NCBI GenBank assembly: GCA_910587485.1
Contig: CAJUKN010000008.1
Coordinates: 69,450 to 133,449, forward strand
Reading direction: 5' to 3'
DNA from: an uncultured Lachnospira sp.
GTDB lineage: Bacteria > Bacillota > Clostridia > Lachnospirales > Lachnospiraceae
Length of the DNA stretch: 64,000 bases
Part shown: one piece after another, positions 16,663 to 25,622 of the stretch
Position numbering within the stretch: position 1 is the stretch's first letter
How the letters are laid out: each line of letters begins with the position of its first letter
Notes under the pieces: model-generated
Told to the model about the DNA's origin: nothing
Database searches by the model: none
Seen by the model: only the letters and a program-made list of their open reading frames with translations
Made by a program: the position numbers and the translations under genes

Positions 16663-17919
16663 TTACTTTTTAGGTGTCACCTTCATTAATATAGATTCGA
16701 TTCGAGATTTGGAAGCTCTTTCTACCATAAATTCAAGATTGTCAATAGAAAAACGGTCTCCCTTTTTTGGAAAACGGTCTAGTTTTTCAATAATATAGCC
16801 TCCAATGGTATCATTATCTACAGATTCAAGCGAGGAACCAATTTCACTGTTAATATCGTCAAGTTTGTAGGAAGCTGCAATGCGATAGATGTTTTCATCA
16901 ATTTTTTCAAAGGCTTCCAACTCGTCAATATCATATTCATCACGAATTTCGCCTACAATTTCTTCAAGTAGGTCTTCTGTTGTAATCATGCCAACACAGG
17001 AACCATATTCGTCAAGAACAATAGCAATACTGCTTCTTTTGCGCTGCATCTGTCCAAACAATTCGGAGGTGTTTTTATTTTCATAGGTAAAAAACGCCTC
17101 ACGCATAATGGTATTGATATTAAATGCTTGACCTGTAGGCGCAGTTATCATATCTTTAATATTTAAGATACCTATTATGTTGTCAGGATTTTCCTTATAT
17201 ACAGGAAACCTTGAATATTTTGTTTGTTTATATATGTCTACTACTTGAAGATAGTCTAAATTGACATCAATAAGGGTCATATCAATTCGAGGTATCATAA
17301 CATCTTTGGCAGTGGAATCTCCAAAATCAAAGAGATTATTGATAATTTCATTTTCCTGAATTTCTATAATACCTTCTTCTTGACTAACTTTTACAAGTGT
17401 TCGCAATTCGTCCTCTGTCATAGTCTGTTTATGCGAATTTTTGTTAATACCAAATAACTTTAAGAATATACCTGAAAGATTATCAATAATATAAATGAAA
17501 GGTGTCAACACAATCATAAGTGAATAAATAACAGGTGCATAAAGCAGAGAAAATTTTTCAGAATGTATAGATGCAGCAGTCTTTGGCGAAATTTCACCAA
17601 ATATAAGTAGTAATAGGGTAAGGATACCCGTTGATATACCTGTTGCATAGTTTCCCCATAAGCTTATAACAAGTTCAGTAACTAATGTTGATGCACTCAA
17701 GTTGACAATATTATTGCCAATTAATATTGCACTTAACATCTTACCAGAGTCGCTGATTACCTTGTCAACCGTTTTAGCACGTTTGCTTCCCTCATCAATA
17801 AGATTTCGTATCTTAATTTTATTAACGGTGGTTAGTGCAGTTTCAGCAGACGAAAAGAATGCTGATAAAATAATTAAAATAATAATGACTATAATCTGTA
17901 TGATACTGTCCGTATCCAA
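16663..17919 (-). CDS. hemolysin-type (CorC/HlyC, CNNM-like) membrane protein with CBS domains
   Basis: The 418-residue protein has the family order: a DUF21/CNNM membrane region (about 1-150, four hydrophobic segments, with SAFFSSAETALT near the start), paired CBS domains (about 205-330, with DVMIPRIDM and VGMITTEDLLEEIVGEI) and a C-terminal CorC/HlyC transporter-associated domain. Such proteins are linked to Mg2+/Co2+ efflux; the name hemolysin is historical. The start is TTG at 17919, with AAAGGAG ten bases upstream; no suitable ATG is present. It is the only intact - strand gene in the window and is monocistronic, ending toward the shared terminator at 16492. Confidence 0.85.
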   Translation of the reverse strand: MDTDSIIQIIVIIILIILSAFFSSAETALTTVNKIKIRNLIDEGSKRAKTVDKVISDSGKMLSAILIGNNIVNLSASTLVTELVISLWGNYATGISTGILTLLLLIFGEISPKTAASIHSEKFSLLYAPVIYSLMIVLTPFIYIIDNLSGIFLKLFGINKNSHKQTMTEDELRTLVKVSQEEGIIEIQENEIINNLFDFGDSTAKDVMIPRIDMTLIDVNLDYLQVVDIYKQTKYSRFPVYKENPDNIIGILNIKDMITAPTGQAFNINTIMREAFFTYENKNTSELFGQMQRKRSSIAIVLDEYGSCVGMITTEDLLEEIVGEIRDEYDIDELEAFEKIDENIYRIAASYKLDDINSEIGSSLESVDNDTIGGYIIEKLDRFPKKGDRFSIDNLEFMVERASKSRIESILMKVTPKK

Positions 17920-18035
17920 AAAAAACCAACTCCTTTAAAAATATAATGTCATAAATATACAAAATAACATATAGGAAGTCAAGACGTCATACATTATGTA
18001 TAGATTAAAATAATATAAAGTTGGGGAGTATTTTT

Positions 18036-18404
18036 ATGGAAACAAAAGTATTAAATGTATCAAAAGCGATTCTTATATCGTATATACTATCAGCAATCGC
18101 ATTAGTGGTGTTGGCATTTATTATGTATAAGTCTGGTCTTACAAAGTCACAGGTAGAAATAGGTGTGAAAGTCATTTACTTTATTTCGGCATTTATTGCT
18201 GGATTGGTGATTGCATTAAAAGAAAAAAGAAGAAGATTGTTTTGGGGTATGGCTATGGGAGCCGCCTATATGGCAATTATTATGATTATTTCTTTGATTG
18301 TAAATAAAGGAAATATGGAAAATATGGTAAGTATGTTGGTTAATATGGCAATATGTATTGTTGGTGGAGGAGTTGGTGCTTTGATATTAGCAGTTAAAAA
18401 ATAA
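18036..18404 (+). CDS. TIGR04086-like small membrane protein
   Basis: The 122-residue protein has four predicted membrane helices (about residues 10-32, 43-63, 70-92 and 100-120) and almost no soluble part. It resembles the TIGR04086 family of small Clostridia membrane proteins of unknown function; I recall the family by its layout (short, four helices, glycine-rich last helix GGGVGALIL). The ATG at 18036 follows GGGGAG by seven bases; an in-frame TTG lies 15 bases upstream. It is a single gene between the hemolysin-type gene and dgt. Confidence 0.6.
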   Translation: METKVLNVSKAILISYILSAIALVVLAFIMYKSGLTKSQVEIGVKVIYFISAFIAGLVIALKEKRRRLFWGMAMGAAYMAIIMIISLIVNKGNMENMVSMLVNMAICIVGGGVGALILAVKK

Positions 18405-18494
18405 AAAATTAAAAAAAATAAAGGAAAAAGGAAAAAATTATAGAATTTAATATTTAGGTGTTAATTGGTGTACAAATAGATTGAAAGGAAGATT

Positions 18495-19502
18495 ATGAAT
18501 ATACGACAACAGCAAGAGCAGCATGAACATCAGTATCTTAGCTGCTATGCAAGTTTTAGTGATAAGTCAAAAGGCAGAGATAAGCAGGAAACACCATGTG
18601 ATATGAGAACGATTTATCAAAGGGACAGAGACCGAATTATTCACTGTAAAGCATTTAGAAGATTAAAACATAAAACACAAGTGTTCCTTGCGCCAACAGG
18701 AGACCATTATAGAACAAGGCTTACACATACGCTTGAGGTTTCGCAGATTGCAAGGAGTATTGCAAGAGCATTACGATTAAATGAGGATTTGACAGAGGCT
18801 ATTGCACTTGCACATGATTTGGGGCATACTCCTTTTGGGCATGCTGGCGAGCGAACGCTTAGTGAAGTATGCCCATTAGGATTTACACATTCTATGCAAA
18901 GCATAAGGGTTGTGGAGGTTTTGGAAAAAGATGGAAAAGGCCTTAATCTTACATGGGAAGTAAGAGATGGTATAAAAAACCATAGAACATCAGGTAATCC
19001 GTCTACATTAGAAGGGAAAATCGTGCGTTTATCGGATAAAATTGCTTATATTAACCATGATATTGATGATGCAATAAGAGCAAAAATATTTAGTGAGAAG
19101 GATATCCCTAAAAAATTTACAGATATTCTTGGCAATTCAACAAAAACGAGGTTAAATACACTGATTAATGATATTGTGACAAATAGTTTAGAAAAAAATG
19201 ATATTGTTATGTCTGATGAAGTGGGCAAAGCAATGAAAGAGTTAAGAGAGTTTATGTTTGGCAGTCTTTATATGAATTATACAGCAAAGATTGAAGAAAA
19301 AAAGGCATATAAACTTATTAAGGAATTATATATATATTATATGGATAATATAAAAGAACTCCCTCCAAATTATAAGAAGCTGATGGATGAGAAGGCGGAA
19401 GTTCCAGAAAGGGTGGTGTGTGATTATATTGCAGGTATGAGCGACCAATATTGTGTTGCAAAGTTTGAAGAAATATTTGTACCAAACTCATGGAAAGCAT
19501 AG
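18495..19502 (+). CDS. dgt: deoxyguanosinetriphosphate triphosphohydrolase
   Basis: The 335-residue HD-domain enzyme hydrolyses dNTPs, classically dGTP to deoxyguanosine and triphosphate. Motifs: RDRDRIIHCKAFRRLKHKTQ, RTRLTHTLEVSQIAR (metal histidine), ALAHDLGHTPFGHAGE (HD pair) and LSDKIAYINHDIDDA. The length fits the short Gram-positive type. GAAAGGAAG precedes the ATG. The order dgt-dnaG-rpoD is widespread in Firmicutes, so dgt probably heads a replication/transcription operon. dnaG starts 32 bases after its stop. Confidence 0.92.
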   Translation: MNIRQQQEQHEHQYLSCYASFSDKSKGRDKQETPCDMRTIYQRDRDRIIHCKAFRRLKHKTQVFLAPTGDHYRTRLTHTLEVSQIARSIARALRLNEDLTEAIALAHDLGHTPFGHAGERTLSEVCPLGFTHSMQSIRVVEVLEKDGKGLNLTWEVRDGIKNHRTSGNPSTLEGKIVRLSDKIAYINHDIDDAIRAKIFSEKDIPKKFTDILGNSTKTRLNTLINDIVTNSLEKNDIVMSDEVGKAMKELREFMFGSLYMNYTAKIEEKKAYKLIKELYIYYMDNIKELPPNYKKLMDEKAEVPERVVCDYIAGMSDQYCVAKFEEIFVPNSWKA

Positions 19503-19533
19503 TGTTATAGAGTATGTTATTACAGGAGGGAAA

Positions 19534-21279
19534 ATGTATTCAAGAGAAATAATCGATGAAGTGATATCGCGCAATGATATTGTAGATGTTATTTCGCGGT
19601 ATGTAAGTTTAAAAAAGAGTGGCAGCTCATATCAAGGTTTATGTCCATTTCATAGTGAAAAATCACCATCGTTTTCTGTTTCACCAACAAGACAGCTCTA
19701 TCATTGTTTTGGCTGTGGTGTTGGAGGTAATGTTATAACGTTTATGATGGAATATGAACATTGCTCCTTTCTTGAGGCAGTCAATGTACTGGCAGAACGA
19801 GTGAATATGGAATTGCCAACTACTGGGTATAATCATGATGAAAAGGTAGAACGTGATATTAAAGCAAAGCTGTTTGATATTAATAAAGCAGCAGCAGTAT
19901 TTTATTATAAACAGTTAAGGCAGGAAAATGGAAAAATTGGCATGTCTTATCTGATAAAAAGAGGATTATCCAATGAGACCATTCACAAGTTTGGTTTAGG
20001 ATATGCACCGCAAAATGTGTCTTTGTACCGATTTTTAAAAGATAAAGGGTATGATGATGACATTCTTAAAGAATCAGGACTGTTTACGTACGAAAGAGGC
20101 ATTCATGATAAATTTTGGAATCGAGTAATGTTTCCAATTATGGATTATAATAATCGTGTAATTGGTTTTGGTGCAAGGGTTATGGGTGATGCAAAACCCA
20201 AATATCTAAATTCGCCAGAGACTAAATTATTTGATAAAAGCCGTAATTTATATGGTTTGAATTTTGCTAAGAATTGTGGTAAAAATAATCTTATTATCTG
20301 TGAGGGGTATATGGATGTTATAGCACTCCATCAGGCAGGTTTTCATCAAGCAGTGGCATCGCTTGGAACATCGTTGACATTAGGACAAGCACGGCTGCTA
20401 AAACGTTATTCCGATAATATTTTAATAACATATGACAGTGATGAGGCAGGAGTGAAGGCTGCTTTAAGAGCAATTCCAATACTGAAAGAAGTGGGATTGT
20501 CTGTTAAAGTGATTCATATGCAGCCTTATAAAGACCCTGATGAGTTTATTAAAGCATTGGGTGCAAAGGCATTTCAAGAAAGAATTGACAGGGCAGAAAA
20601 TAGTTTTATGTATGAAATCGGCATAATTGAGAAAAGATATGACAGAGGGGACCCGGAGGCAGAGACAAATTTTGAGAGAGAAGTAGCAGCAAAGCTTGCG
20701 CAGTTTCCAGAACGGTTAGAGAGAGAAAATTATACAAAGGCTGTTGCAAATCAATATAATATTGATTATGTTGGGTTGATGGAATTGGTTGTCAGTTATG
20801 GAAACAGTGTAGGAATCTTATCCAAGACAAAACCAAAGCCTGAAGCGGCGCCAGTCAAAAAGAAAAGAGAGAGCGGAGTAAGACAAGCTGAAAAGATATT
20901 GCTTACATGGATGATGGATAGCAAAGAGATTTTTCAAAAAGTAAGCGTATATATTAAACCATCTGATTTTATTGATTCACTTCTTGAAGATGTGGCAACA
21001 AAGTTGTACAAACAATATGAAGAAGGACAAGTAAATCCCGCAGCAATTATTAATACATACGAAACAGAGGAGGAACATAATGAGGTTGCAGCATTATTTT
21101 CAGAGGATTTAAATGAGAATTTGAATCATTTTGAGCGCGAAAAAACGCTAAATGATATTGTTATGAAGGTTAAAAAAAATAGTATTGAGTATGCTTTAAG
21201 TCATACCAATGATGCAAAAGTGCTGCAAGAACTGATGAATCAACAGATTCATATTAGTAATATTCATATCACTTTATAA
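19534..21279 (+). CDS. dnaG: DNA primase
   Basis: The 581-residue protein makes RNA primers for replication. It has the N-terminal CHC2 zinc finger (CPFHSEKSPSFSV...YHCFGCG, about residues 40-65), the primase core with GFGARVMGDAKPKYLNS, the TOPRIM motifs (ICEGYMDVIALHQAG and YDSDEAGVKAALRA) and a C-terminal helicase-binding region. The ATG at 19534 follows GGAGGG by three to four bases; the frame is open farther upstream into dgt, but the homology starts at MYSREIIDEV. Confidence 0.95.
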   Translation: MYSREIIDEVISRNDIVDVISRYVSLKKSGSSYQGLCPFHSEKSPSFSVSPTRQLYHCFGCGVGGNVITFMMEYEHCSFLEAVNVLAERVNMELPTTGYNHDEKVERDIKAKLFDINKAAAVFYYKQLRQENGKIGMSYLIKRGLSNETIHKFGLGYAPQNVSLYRFLKDKGYDDDILKESGLFTYERGIHDKFWNRVMFPIMDYNNRVIGFGARVMGDAKPKYLNSPETKLFDKSRNLYGLNFAKNCGKNNLIICEGYMDVIALHQAGFHQAVASLGTSLTLGQARLLKRYSDNILITYDSDEAGVKAALRAIPILKEVGLSVKVIHMQPYKDPDEFIKALGAKAFQERIDRAENSFMYEIGIIEKRYDRGDPEAETNFEREVAAKLAQFPERLERENYTKAVANQYNIDYVGLMELVVSYGNSVGILSKTKPKPEAAPVKKKRESGVRQAEKILLTWMMDSKEIFQKVSVYIKPSDFIDSLLEDVATKLYKQYEEGQVNPAAIINTYETEEEHNEVAALFSEDLNENLNHFEREKTLNDIVMKVKKNSIEYALSHTNDAKVLQELMNQQIHISNIHITL

Positions 21280-21378
21280 TATATAAAAAATGTATTAGTA
21301 ATCGTTGTTGTGATATTATATCGTGCAATTGTTAAGTATCGAATATATGTGAAAAGAAATGGAAGGATGGATTAGACC

Positions 21379-22689
21379 ATGGCAAAAACAAAGGAAAATA
21401 AGGAAAGTAAGAATAAGAATATGAAAGGCACAAGAAAGGAAAAAGTGTCCATGCAGGAAAATAACACAAATAGCACAAAGAAGTCATCTAAAACAGCGCG
21501 AGAAGGAAAAGACATAAAGGATGAGATAGACTTAGAAGAAATGGAATTAGATAAAGAACAAGAAGCGCAAAAATTAGAAGAACAAAGGATGCAAGAGCAA
21601 ATTGCAAAGTTTGAGGAGAAATGCAAAGGGCTTTTGATGTTGGCAAAGAAAAAGAAGAATGTGTTAGATTACCAAGAGATAATGGCATATTTTCTGGATA
21701 CAGACTTTGAAGCTGATAAGATGGAAAAAGTCTTTGAATTTTTGGAAGTAAATAATGTTGATGTCAAAATGTCTGAAGATGAAGTTGATGAGGACGACAT
21801 TATATTAGATGCTGAAGAAATTAATATTGAAAAAATTGACCTTTCTGTTCCAGATGGCATTGGACTTGAAGACCCTGTTAGAATGTATCTAAAAGAAATT
21901 GGCAAAGTGCCGCTTTTATCAGCAGAGGAAGAAATTGAATTTGCAAAGCAGATGGAGCAAGGCAATGAGATGGCAAAAAAACGTCTTGCGGAAGCGAATT
22001 TAAGACTGGTGGTAAGTATTGCAAAACGATATGTAGGAAGAGGTATGTTGTTTCTTGACCTAATTCAAGAGGGAAACCTTGGACTGATTAAAGCTGTGGA
22101 AAAGTTTGATTACAGAAAAGGTTATAAATTCAGCACTTATGCAACATGGTGGATAAGACAAGCAATCACAAGAGCGATTGCAGACCAAGCAAGAACAATC
22201 AGGATTCCAGTTCATATGGTAGAGACTATTAATAAATTGGTGCGTGTGTCAAGACAGCTTCTTCAAGAGTTAGGAAGAGAGCCTTCACCTGAAGAAATTG
22301 CAGAGGCTATGGATATTCCTGTAGAGAGAGTGCGTGAGATTCAAAAGATTTCTCAAGAACCTGTATCATTAGAGACCCCAATAGGCGAGGAGGAAGACAG
22401 CCATTTGGGTGATTTTATTCAAGATGATAATGTTCCAGTGCCTGCCGATGCTGCTGCCTCAACACTTCTTAAAGAACAACTTGTTGAAGTACTCAGCACA
22501 CTTACAGAGAGAGAACAAAAGGTTTTAAGATTGCGTTTTGGCATGGACGATGGCAGAGCCAGAACCCTAGAAGAGGTTGGAAAAGAATTTAATGTAACAA
22601 GGGAGCGTATCAGGCAGATAGAAGCAAAAGCGTTAAGAAAGTTAAGACACCCAAGCAGAAGCCGTAAATTAAAGGATTATCTTGATTAA
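21379..22689 (+). CDS. rpoD: primary sigma factor RpoD (sigma-70/sigma-A)
   Basis: The 436-residue protein has region 1.2 (DPVRMYLKEIGKVPLLS), region 2 (GNEMAKKRLAEANLRLVV through FLDLIQEGNLGLIKAVEKFDY and TYATWWIRQAITRAIADQ), region 3 and region 4 (TLTEREQKVLRLRFGM, TLEEVGKEFNVTRERIRQIE). It recognises the TTGACA/TATAAT promoters seen here. Odd: a lysine/glutamate-rich low-complexity extension of about 75 residues at the N-terminus before region 1.1-like sequence. The 3' end (KLKDYLD) is followed by degenerate direct copies of itself. Confidence 0.95.
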   Translation: MAKTKENKESKNKNMKGTRKEKVSMQENNTNSTKKSSKTAREGKDIKDEIDLEEMELDKEQEAQKLEEQRMQEQIAKFEEKCKGLLMLAKKKKNVLDYQEIMAYFLDTDFEADKMEKVFEFLEVNNVDVKMSEDEVDEDDIILDAEEINIEKIDLSVPDGIGLEDPVRMYLKEIGKVPLLSAEEEIEFAKQMEQGNEMAKKRLAEANLRLVVSIAKRYVGRGMLFLDLIQEGNLGLIKAVEKFDYRKGYKFSTYATWWIRQAITRAIADQARTIRIPVHMVETINKLVRVSRQLLQELGREPSPEEIAEAMDIPVERVREIQKISQEPVSLETPIGEEEDSHLGDFIQDDNVPVPADAAASTLLKEQLVEVLSTLTEREQKVLRLRFGMDDGRARTLEEVGKEFNVTRERIRQIEAKALRKLRHPSRSRKLKDYLD

Positions 22690-22770
22690 TAGGTAAGAAC
22701 GTATAAATTAAAGGATTATGTTGATTGTTAAGTAAGAAGTTGCAAATTAAAAGATTACCTTAATGAATAA
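22663..22770 (+). repeat. three degenerate tandem copies of the rpoD 3' end
   Basis: Unit 1 (22663-22699) ends rpoD: AAATTAAAGGATTATCTTGA. Unit 2 (22700-22739) reads AAATTAAAGGATTATGTTGA and unit 3 (22740-22770) AAATTAAAAGATTACCTTAA. Each is followed by a similar GTAAGAA or AATAA tail. Units 2 and 3 would encode KLKDYVDC and KLKDYLNE followed by stops, so they look like decayed duplications of the sigma-factor terminus. Confidence 0.7.
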
Positions 22771-22787
22771 ACAAATGGGAGAAATTG

Positions 22788-23540
22788 GTGAAGGATTATA
22801 AATTATCAGACCGCCTTTTGCTTGTTGCTGATTGGGTAAAACCTAAAAGTGTTGTTGCAGATATTGGTACAGACCATGCGTATTTGCCCATACATTTGGC
22901 GTTGCAAGATATTTGCAGCAAAGCAATTGCCCTTGATATAAGAAAGAAGCCATTGGAGAGAGCAAAAGAAAATATTAATCAGTTCAATGTATGGGATAGA
23001 GTTGAAATACGATTGTCCGATGGAATGGACAAGCTTTTGCCAATGGAAGCGGATGTTGTGACAATATGTGGCATGGGTGGAAAATTAATGATGGACATAT
23101 TGGAGAAAGGAAGAAAAAAAGTGGATAGCACAACACAGCTTCTTTTATCTCCGCAGTCTGAACTTCGATTGTTTCGCATATTTTTATATGAAAATGGAAT
23201 ACAGGTGCTTCGTGAGAATATGATTAAAGAGGATAACCAATTTTATGTTCTTATGGATTGTAGATGGGATACAGTCGAAAAAAAACAAAAGAAAACAAAT
23301 TCTCAATCGTATTCAGATATAGAGGAAATGAATTTTCGATATGGGGAATATCTTTTACAGAGTAAAAATAGTATTCTTAAAGAGTTGCTAGAGCGAGACA
23401 AGATGGTTTGTTTAGGTGTGTTAAAACAAGTGATAAAGGTTCGTAATTTAAAGAACGTTGATGTGGCTAAAGTAGAACAAAGAATACAACAGCTTCACAG
23501 GGATATTAAAATTATAGATATGGCAATAGATAAATTTTGA
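22788..23540 (+). CDS. trmK: tRNA (adenine(22)-N(1))-methyltransferase TrmK
   Basis: TrmK methylates A22 of bacterial tRNAs using S-adenosylmethionine. The 250-residue protein has the SAM motif VVADIGTDHAYLPIHL (about residue 22-37), ALDIRKKPLERAKEN and the ICGMGGKLMMDIL motif, then a helical C-terminal coiled domain. GTG at 22788 is the best start, with GGGAG five bases upstream; an in-frame TTG precedes it directly. Its position after rpoD is the usual Firmicutes order. The gap to the next gene is 19 bases. Confidence 0.88.
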   Translation: MKDYKLSDRLLLVADWVKPKSVVADIGTDHAYLPIHLALQDICSKAIALDIRKKPLERAKENINQFNVWDRVEIRLSDGMDKLLPMEADVVTICGMGGKLMMDILEKGRKKVDSTTQLLLSPQSELRLFRIFLYENGIQVLRENMIKEDNQFYVLMDCRWDTVEKKQKKTNSQSYSDIEEMNFRYGEYLLQSKNSILKELLERDKMVCLGVLKQVIKVRNLKNVDVAKVEQRIQQLHRDIKIIDMAIDKF

Positions 23541-23559
23541 TAGAAAAGGGTGGTACAAA

Positions 23560-25173
23560 ATGGGGAAAAAATTGACACAGATTGTAAAAGAGGCACAAAA
23601 TGATTATTTGGGAAGAATTATTCTTGTAAAAATAAATGGTAAACTTTCAGAAATAAGGGATATGGAAATAACCGATGAAGAGATAGAATTTGTCACTACA
23701 GATACATCACTCGGAAATGAAGTTTACAAAAGAAGTGTATTGTTTATGATGTTAAAAGCAATCCATGATATTGATATAGACAATAAAATTTGTAATGTTA
23801 AAGTAGAGTATTCTATAAGTAAAGGATTGTATTGTGTGATTGATGGGGATATCACAGTCAATTATGATTTTCTTGAAAAAGTAAAAAAGCGTATGAAAGA
23901 AATTGTTATTGCTGATATGCCAATAACAAAGACTTCTATGAGAACATCAGAGGCAATTAAATTATTTGAACAACATCATATGAAAGATAAGACAAAATTA
24001 TTTAAATATCGCAGGAGTTCAAATATTAATATCTATAATTTAGATGGATATATGGATTATTGTTATGGATATATGGCATATTCAACAGGTATATTGACTG
24101 TTTATGACTTATTTACATATGATAGTGGATTTGTATTGCAGCTTCCTGTAAAAAAAGCACCAGAAAGTGTCCCAGAATTTGCACCGCCTGCCAAGTTGTT
24201 TGGCGTCTTAAAAGAGTCAACAGAATGGGCAAATATGCTGGATTTACACACGGTAGGCTCATTAAATGAACATATCTGCAAAGGAGATATGGGGCTGCTT
24301 ATGCTTGCAAATGAGGCATTGCAGGAACAAAAGATTTATGAGATTGTCCAAAAAATTGAATCAAAACATGATGTAAAATTTATTATGATAGCAGGACCAT
24401 CTTCCTCAGGAAAGACTACATTTTCTCATCGATTGTCTATTCAGCTTATGGCAAAAGGATACAAACCACATCCAATAGCAGTTGATGATTACTTTGTTGA
24501 GCGAGAGGAGACGCCTCTTGATGAAGATGGCAATTACAATTTTGAAGATTTACATGCGATTGACATTGAGTTGTTTAACCGTCAAATGAATATGCTGCTT
24601 GCTGGTGAAGATGTTGATATGCCAACCTTTAATTTTAAGACAGGTAAGAAAGAATATAATGGTAAGAGGCTTCAGCTTGGAGAGGAGGATATTCTTGTTA
24701 TTGAAGGCATCCATTGTCTAAATGATGAGTTGTCTTATGCATTGCCATTAGAAAGTAAATTTAAAATTTATATCAGTGCATTGACACAGTTAAATATTGA
24801 TGAACACAATCGTGTTGCAACTACAGACGGACGATTGATACGACGTATGGTCAGGGATTTTAGGACACGAGGTGCATCTGCAAAAAGGACGCTTTCTATG
24901 TGGGATTCGGTAAGGCGCGGCGAAGAAAATAACATTTTTCCATATCAGGAACAGGCAGATGTGATGTTTAATTCTTCGCTTGCTTATGAAATTTCTGTAT
25001 TAAAACCATATATTGAACCATTGTTGTTTTCAATAGGAGAACATGAGCCTGAATATCAAGAGGCAAAGAGGCTGTTAAAATTTTTAGATTATTTTTTGCC
25101 ATGTCAGACGGAGTTTATACCAGTCAATTCGATATTAAGAGAATTTGTCGGCGGTGGATGTTTTAAGGTGTAA
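23560..25173 (+). CDS. nucleoside (uridine-like) kinase with a long N-terminal domain
   Basis: The 537-residue protein has a C-terminal P-loop kinase of the uridine kinase/phosphoribulokinase type: Walker A AGPSSSGKTTF (about residue 282), PIAVDDYFVERE (substrate Asp), EGIHCLNDELS, and the lid RRMVRDFRTRGASA. The first 230 residues are a separate domain resembling the TGS/ThrRS-editing-like front part of these long Clostridia kinases. It probably phosphorylates a nucleoside; the true substrate is not readable. It follows trmK closely. Its stop leads into an 800-base non-coding region. Confidence 0.85.
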   Translation: MGKKLTQIVKEAQNDYLGRIILVKINGKLSEIRDMEITDEEIEFVTTDTSLGNEVYKRSVLFMMLKAIHDIDIDNKICNVKVEYSISKGLYCVIDGDITVNYDFLEKVKKRMKEIVIADMPITKTSMRTSEAIKLFEQHHMKDKTKLFKYRRSSNINIYNLDGYMDYCYGYMAYSTGILTVYDLFTYDSGFVLQLPVKKAPESVPEFAPPAKLFGVLKESTEWANMLDLHTVGSLNEHICKGDMGLLMLANEALQEQKIYEIVQKIESKHDVKFIMIAGPSSSGKTTFSHRLSIQLMAKGYKPHPIAVDDYFVEREETPLDEDGNYNFEDLHAIDIELFNRQMNMLLAGEDVDMPTFNFKTGKKEYNGKRLQLGEEDILVIEGIHCLNDELSYALPLESKFKIYISALTQLNIDEHNRVATTDGRLIRRMVRDFRTRGASAKRTLSMWDSVRRGEENNIFPYQEQADVMFNSSLAYEISVLKPYIEPLLFSIGEHEPEYQEAKRLLKFLDYFLPCQTEFIPVNSILREFVGGGCFKV

Positions 25174-25216
25174 GATATTTTACAAATGAACGTATCATAA
25201 TTGAATCTTATTGAGG

Positions 25217-25262
25217 AAGTCCCTCTTCACTTTAATGCCATAAAGGCATAAGTGGGGGACTT
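25217..25262 (+). terminator. hairpin after the nucleoside kinase
   Basis: AAGTCCC, CACTT and ATGCC pair with GGCAT, AAGTG and GGGACTT around the loop ATAAA. A long GC-rich stem just after the gene fits a terminator, though the following bases (GTGTTGTG) are not a clean T-run. Confidence 0.55.
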
Positions 25263-25283
25263 GTGTTGTGATAGCAGATAGGT

Positions 25284-25331
25284 GGTTATGAGCAAGTAGC
25301 GTAGCGGATTGCGAATATCTGCTTTGACCAT
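25284..25331 (+). repeat. dispersed hairpin repeat, copy D
   Basis: GGTTATGAGCAAGTAG opens the best-preserved copy, with arms AGCGGAT and ATCTGCT around GCGAAT-type loop sequence. An additional AGCAGATA at 25273-25280 could pair with TATCTGCT, giving an alternative longer hairpin. Confidence 0.65.
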
Positions 25332-25409
25332 TATTAGAAACGTTTTTGCTTCTATACAGTTGTAATGATTTTATAAAAATATAAATGATTGAACATGTGA
25401 TAAAACAGC

Positions 25410-25438
25410 TTGCTGTATAGTTATGATTGTGTTATATT
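25410..25438 (+). promoter_or_regulatory. promoter of the holin-like toxin mRNA
   Basis: TTGCTG (25410-25415), a 17-base spacer and TATATT (25433-25438). The transcript would start near 25445 and carry a leader of about 85 bases. Confidence 0.55.
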
Positions 25439-25474
25439 GTCAATGTGGGAAACCATAGAGCCATAGGCGGCTTT

Positions 25475-25525
25475 ATCCTCTTTTTAGGAGGGTAAAAAAG
25501 ACCCTCCAGACGAAAGAAAGGAGGG
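25475..25525 (+). promoter_or_regulatory. leader with alternative hairpins around the toxin ribosome binding site
   Basis: ACCCTCC (25501-25507) can pair either with GGAGGGT upstream (25487-25493) or with the ribosome binding site GGAGGG (25520-25525). A further CCTC at 25477 can pair with the upstream GGAGG. The two main pairings exclude each other, so the leader can hide or expose the start site, as in known type I toxin mRNAs. Confidence 0.5.
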
Positions 25526-25529
25526 CGAT

Positions 25530-25622
25530 ATGATGATTACATATTCAGAGCTTATTCAGACTGGTATTTTCATTGTTGCCCTTGTAAGTTTGTGTCATAC
25601 AATCTTTAAGGGAAAAAAGTAG
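25530..25622 (+). CDS. putative holin-like type I toxin
   Basis: The 30-residue peptide MMITYSELIQTGIFIVAL... has one membrane helix (about residues 9-25) and a short basic end (FKGKK). It closely matches the small holin-like toxin family of Firmicutes (TxpA/BsrG type), which depolarises the membrane when not silenced by an antisense RNA. AAGGAGGG precedes the start; the two ATGs at 25530 and 25533 are both possible. Promoter, structured leader, 3' hairpin and a convergent antisense unit are all present. Confidence 0.8.
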   Translation: MMITYSELIQTGIFIVALVSLCHTIFKGKK

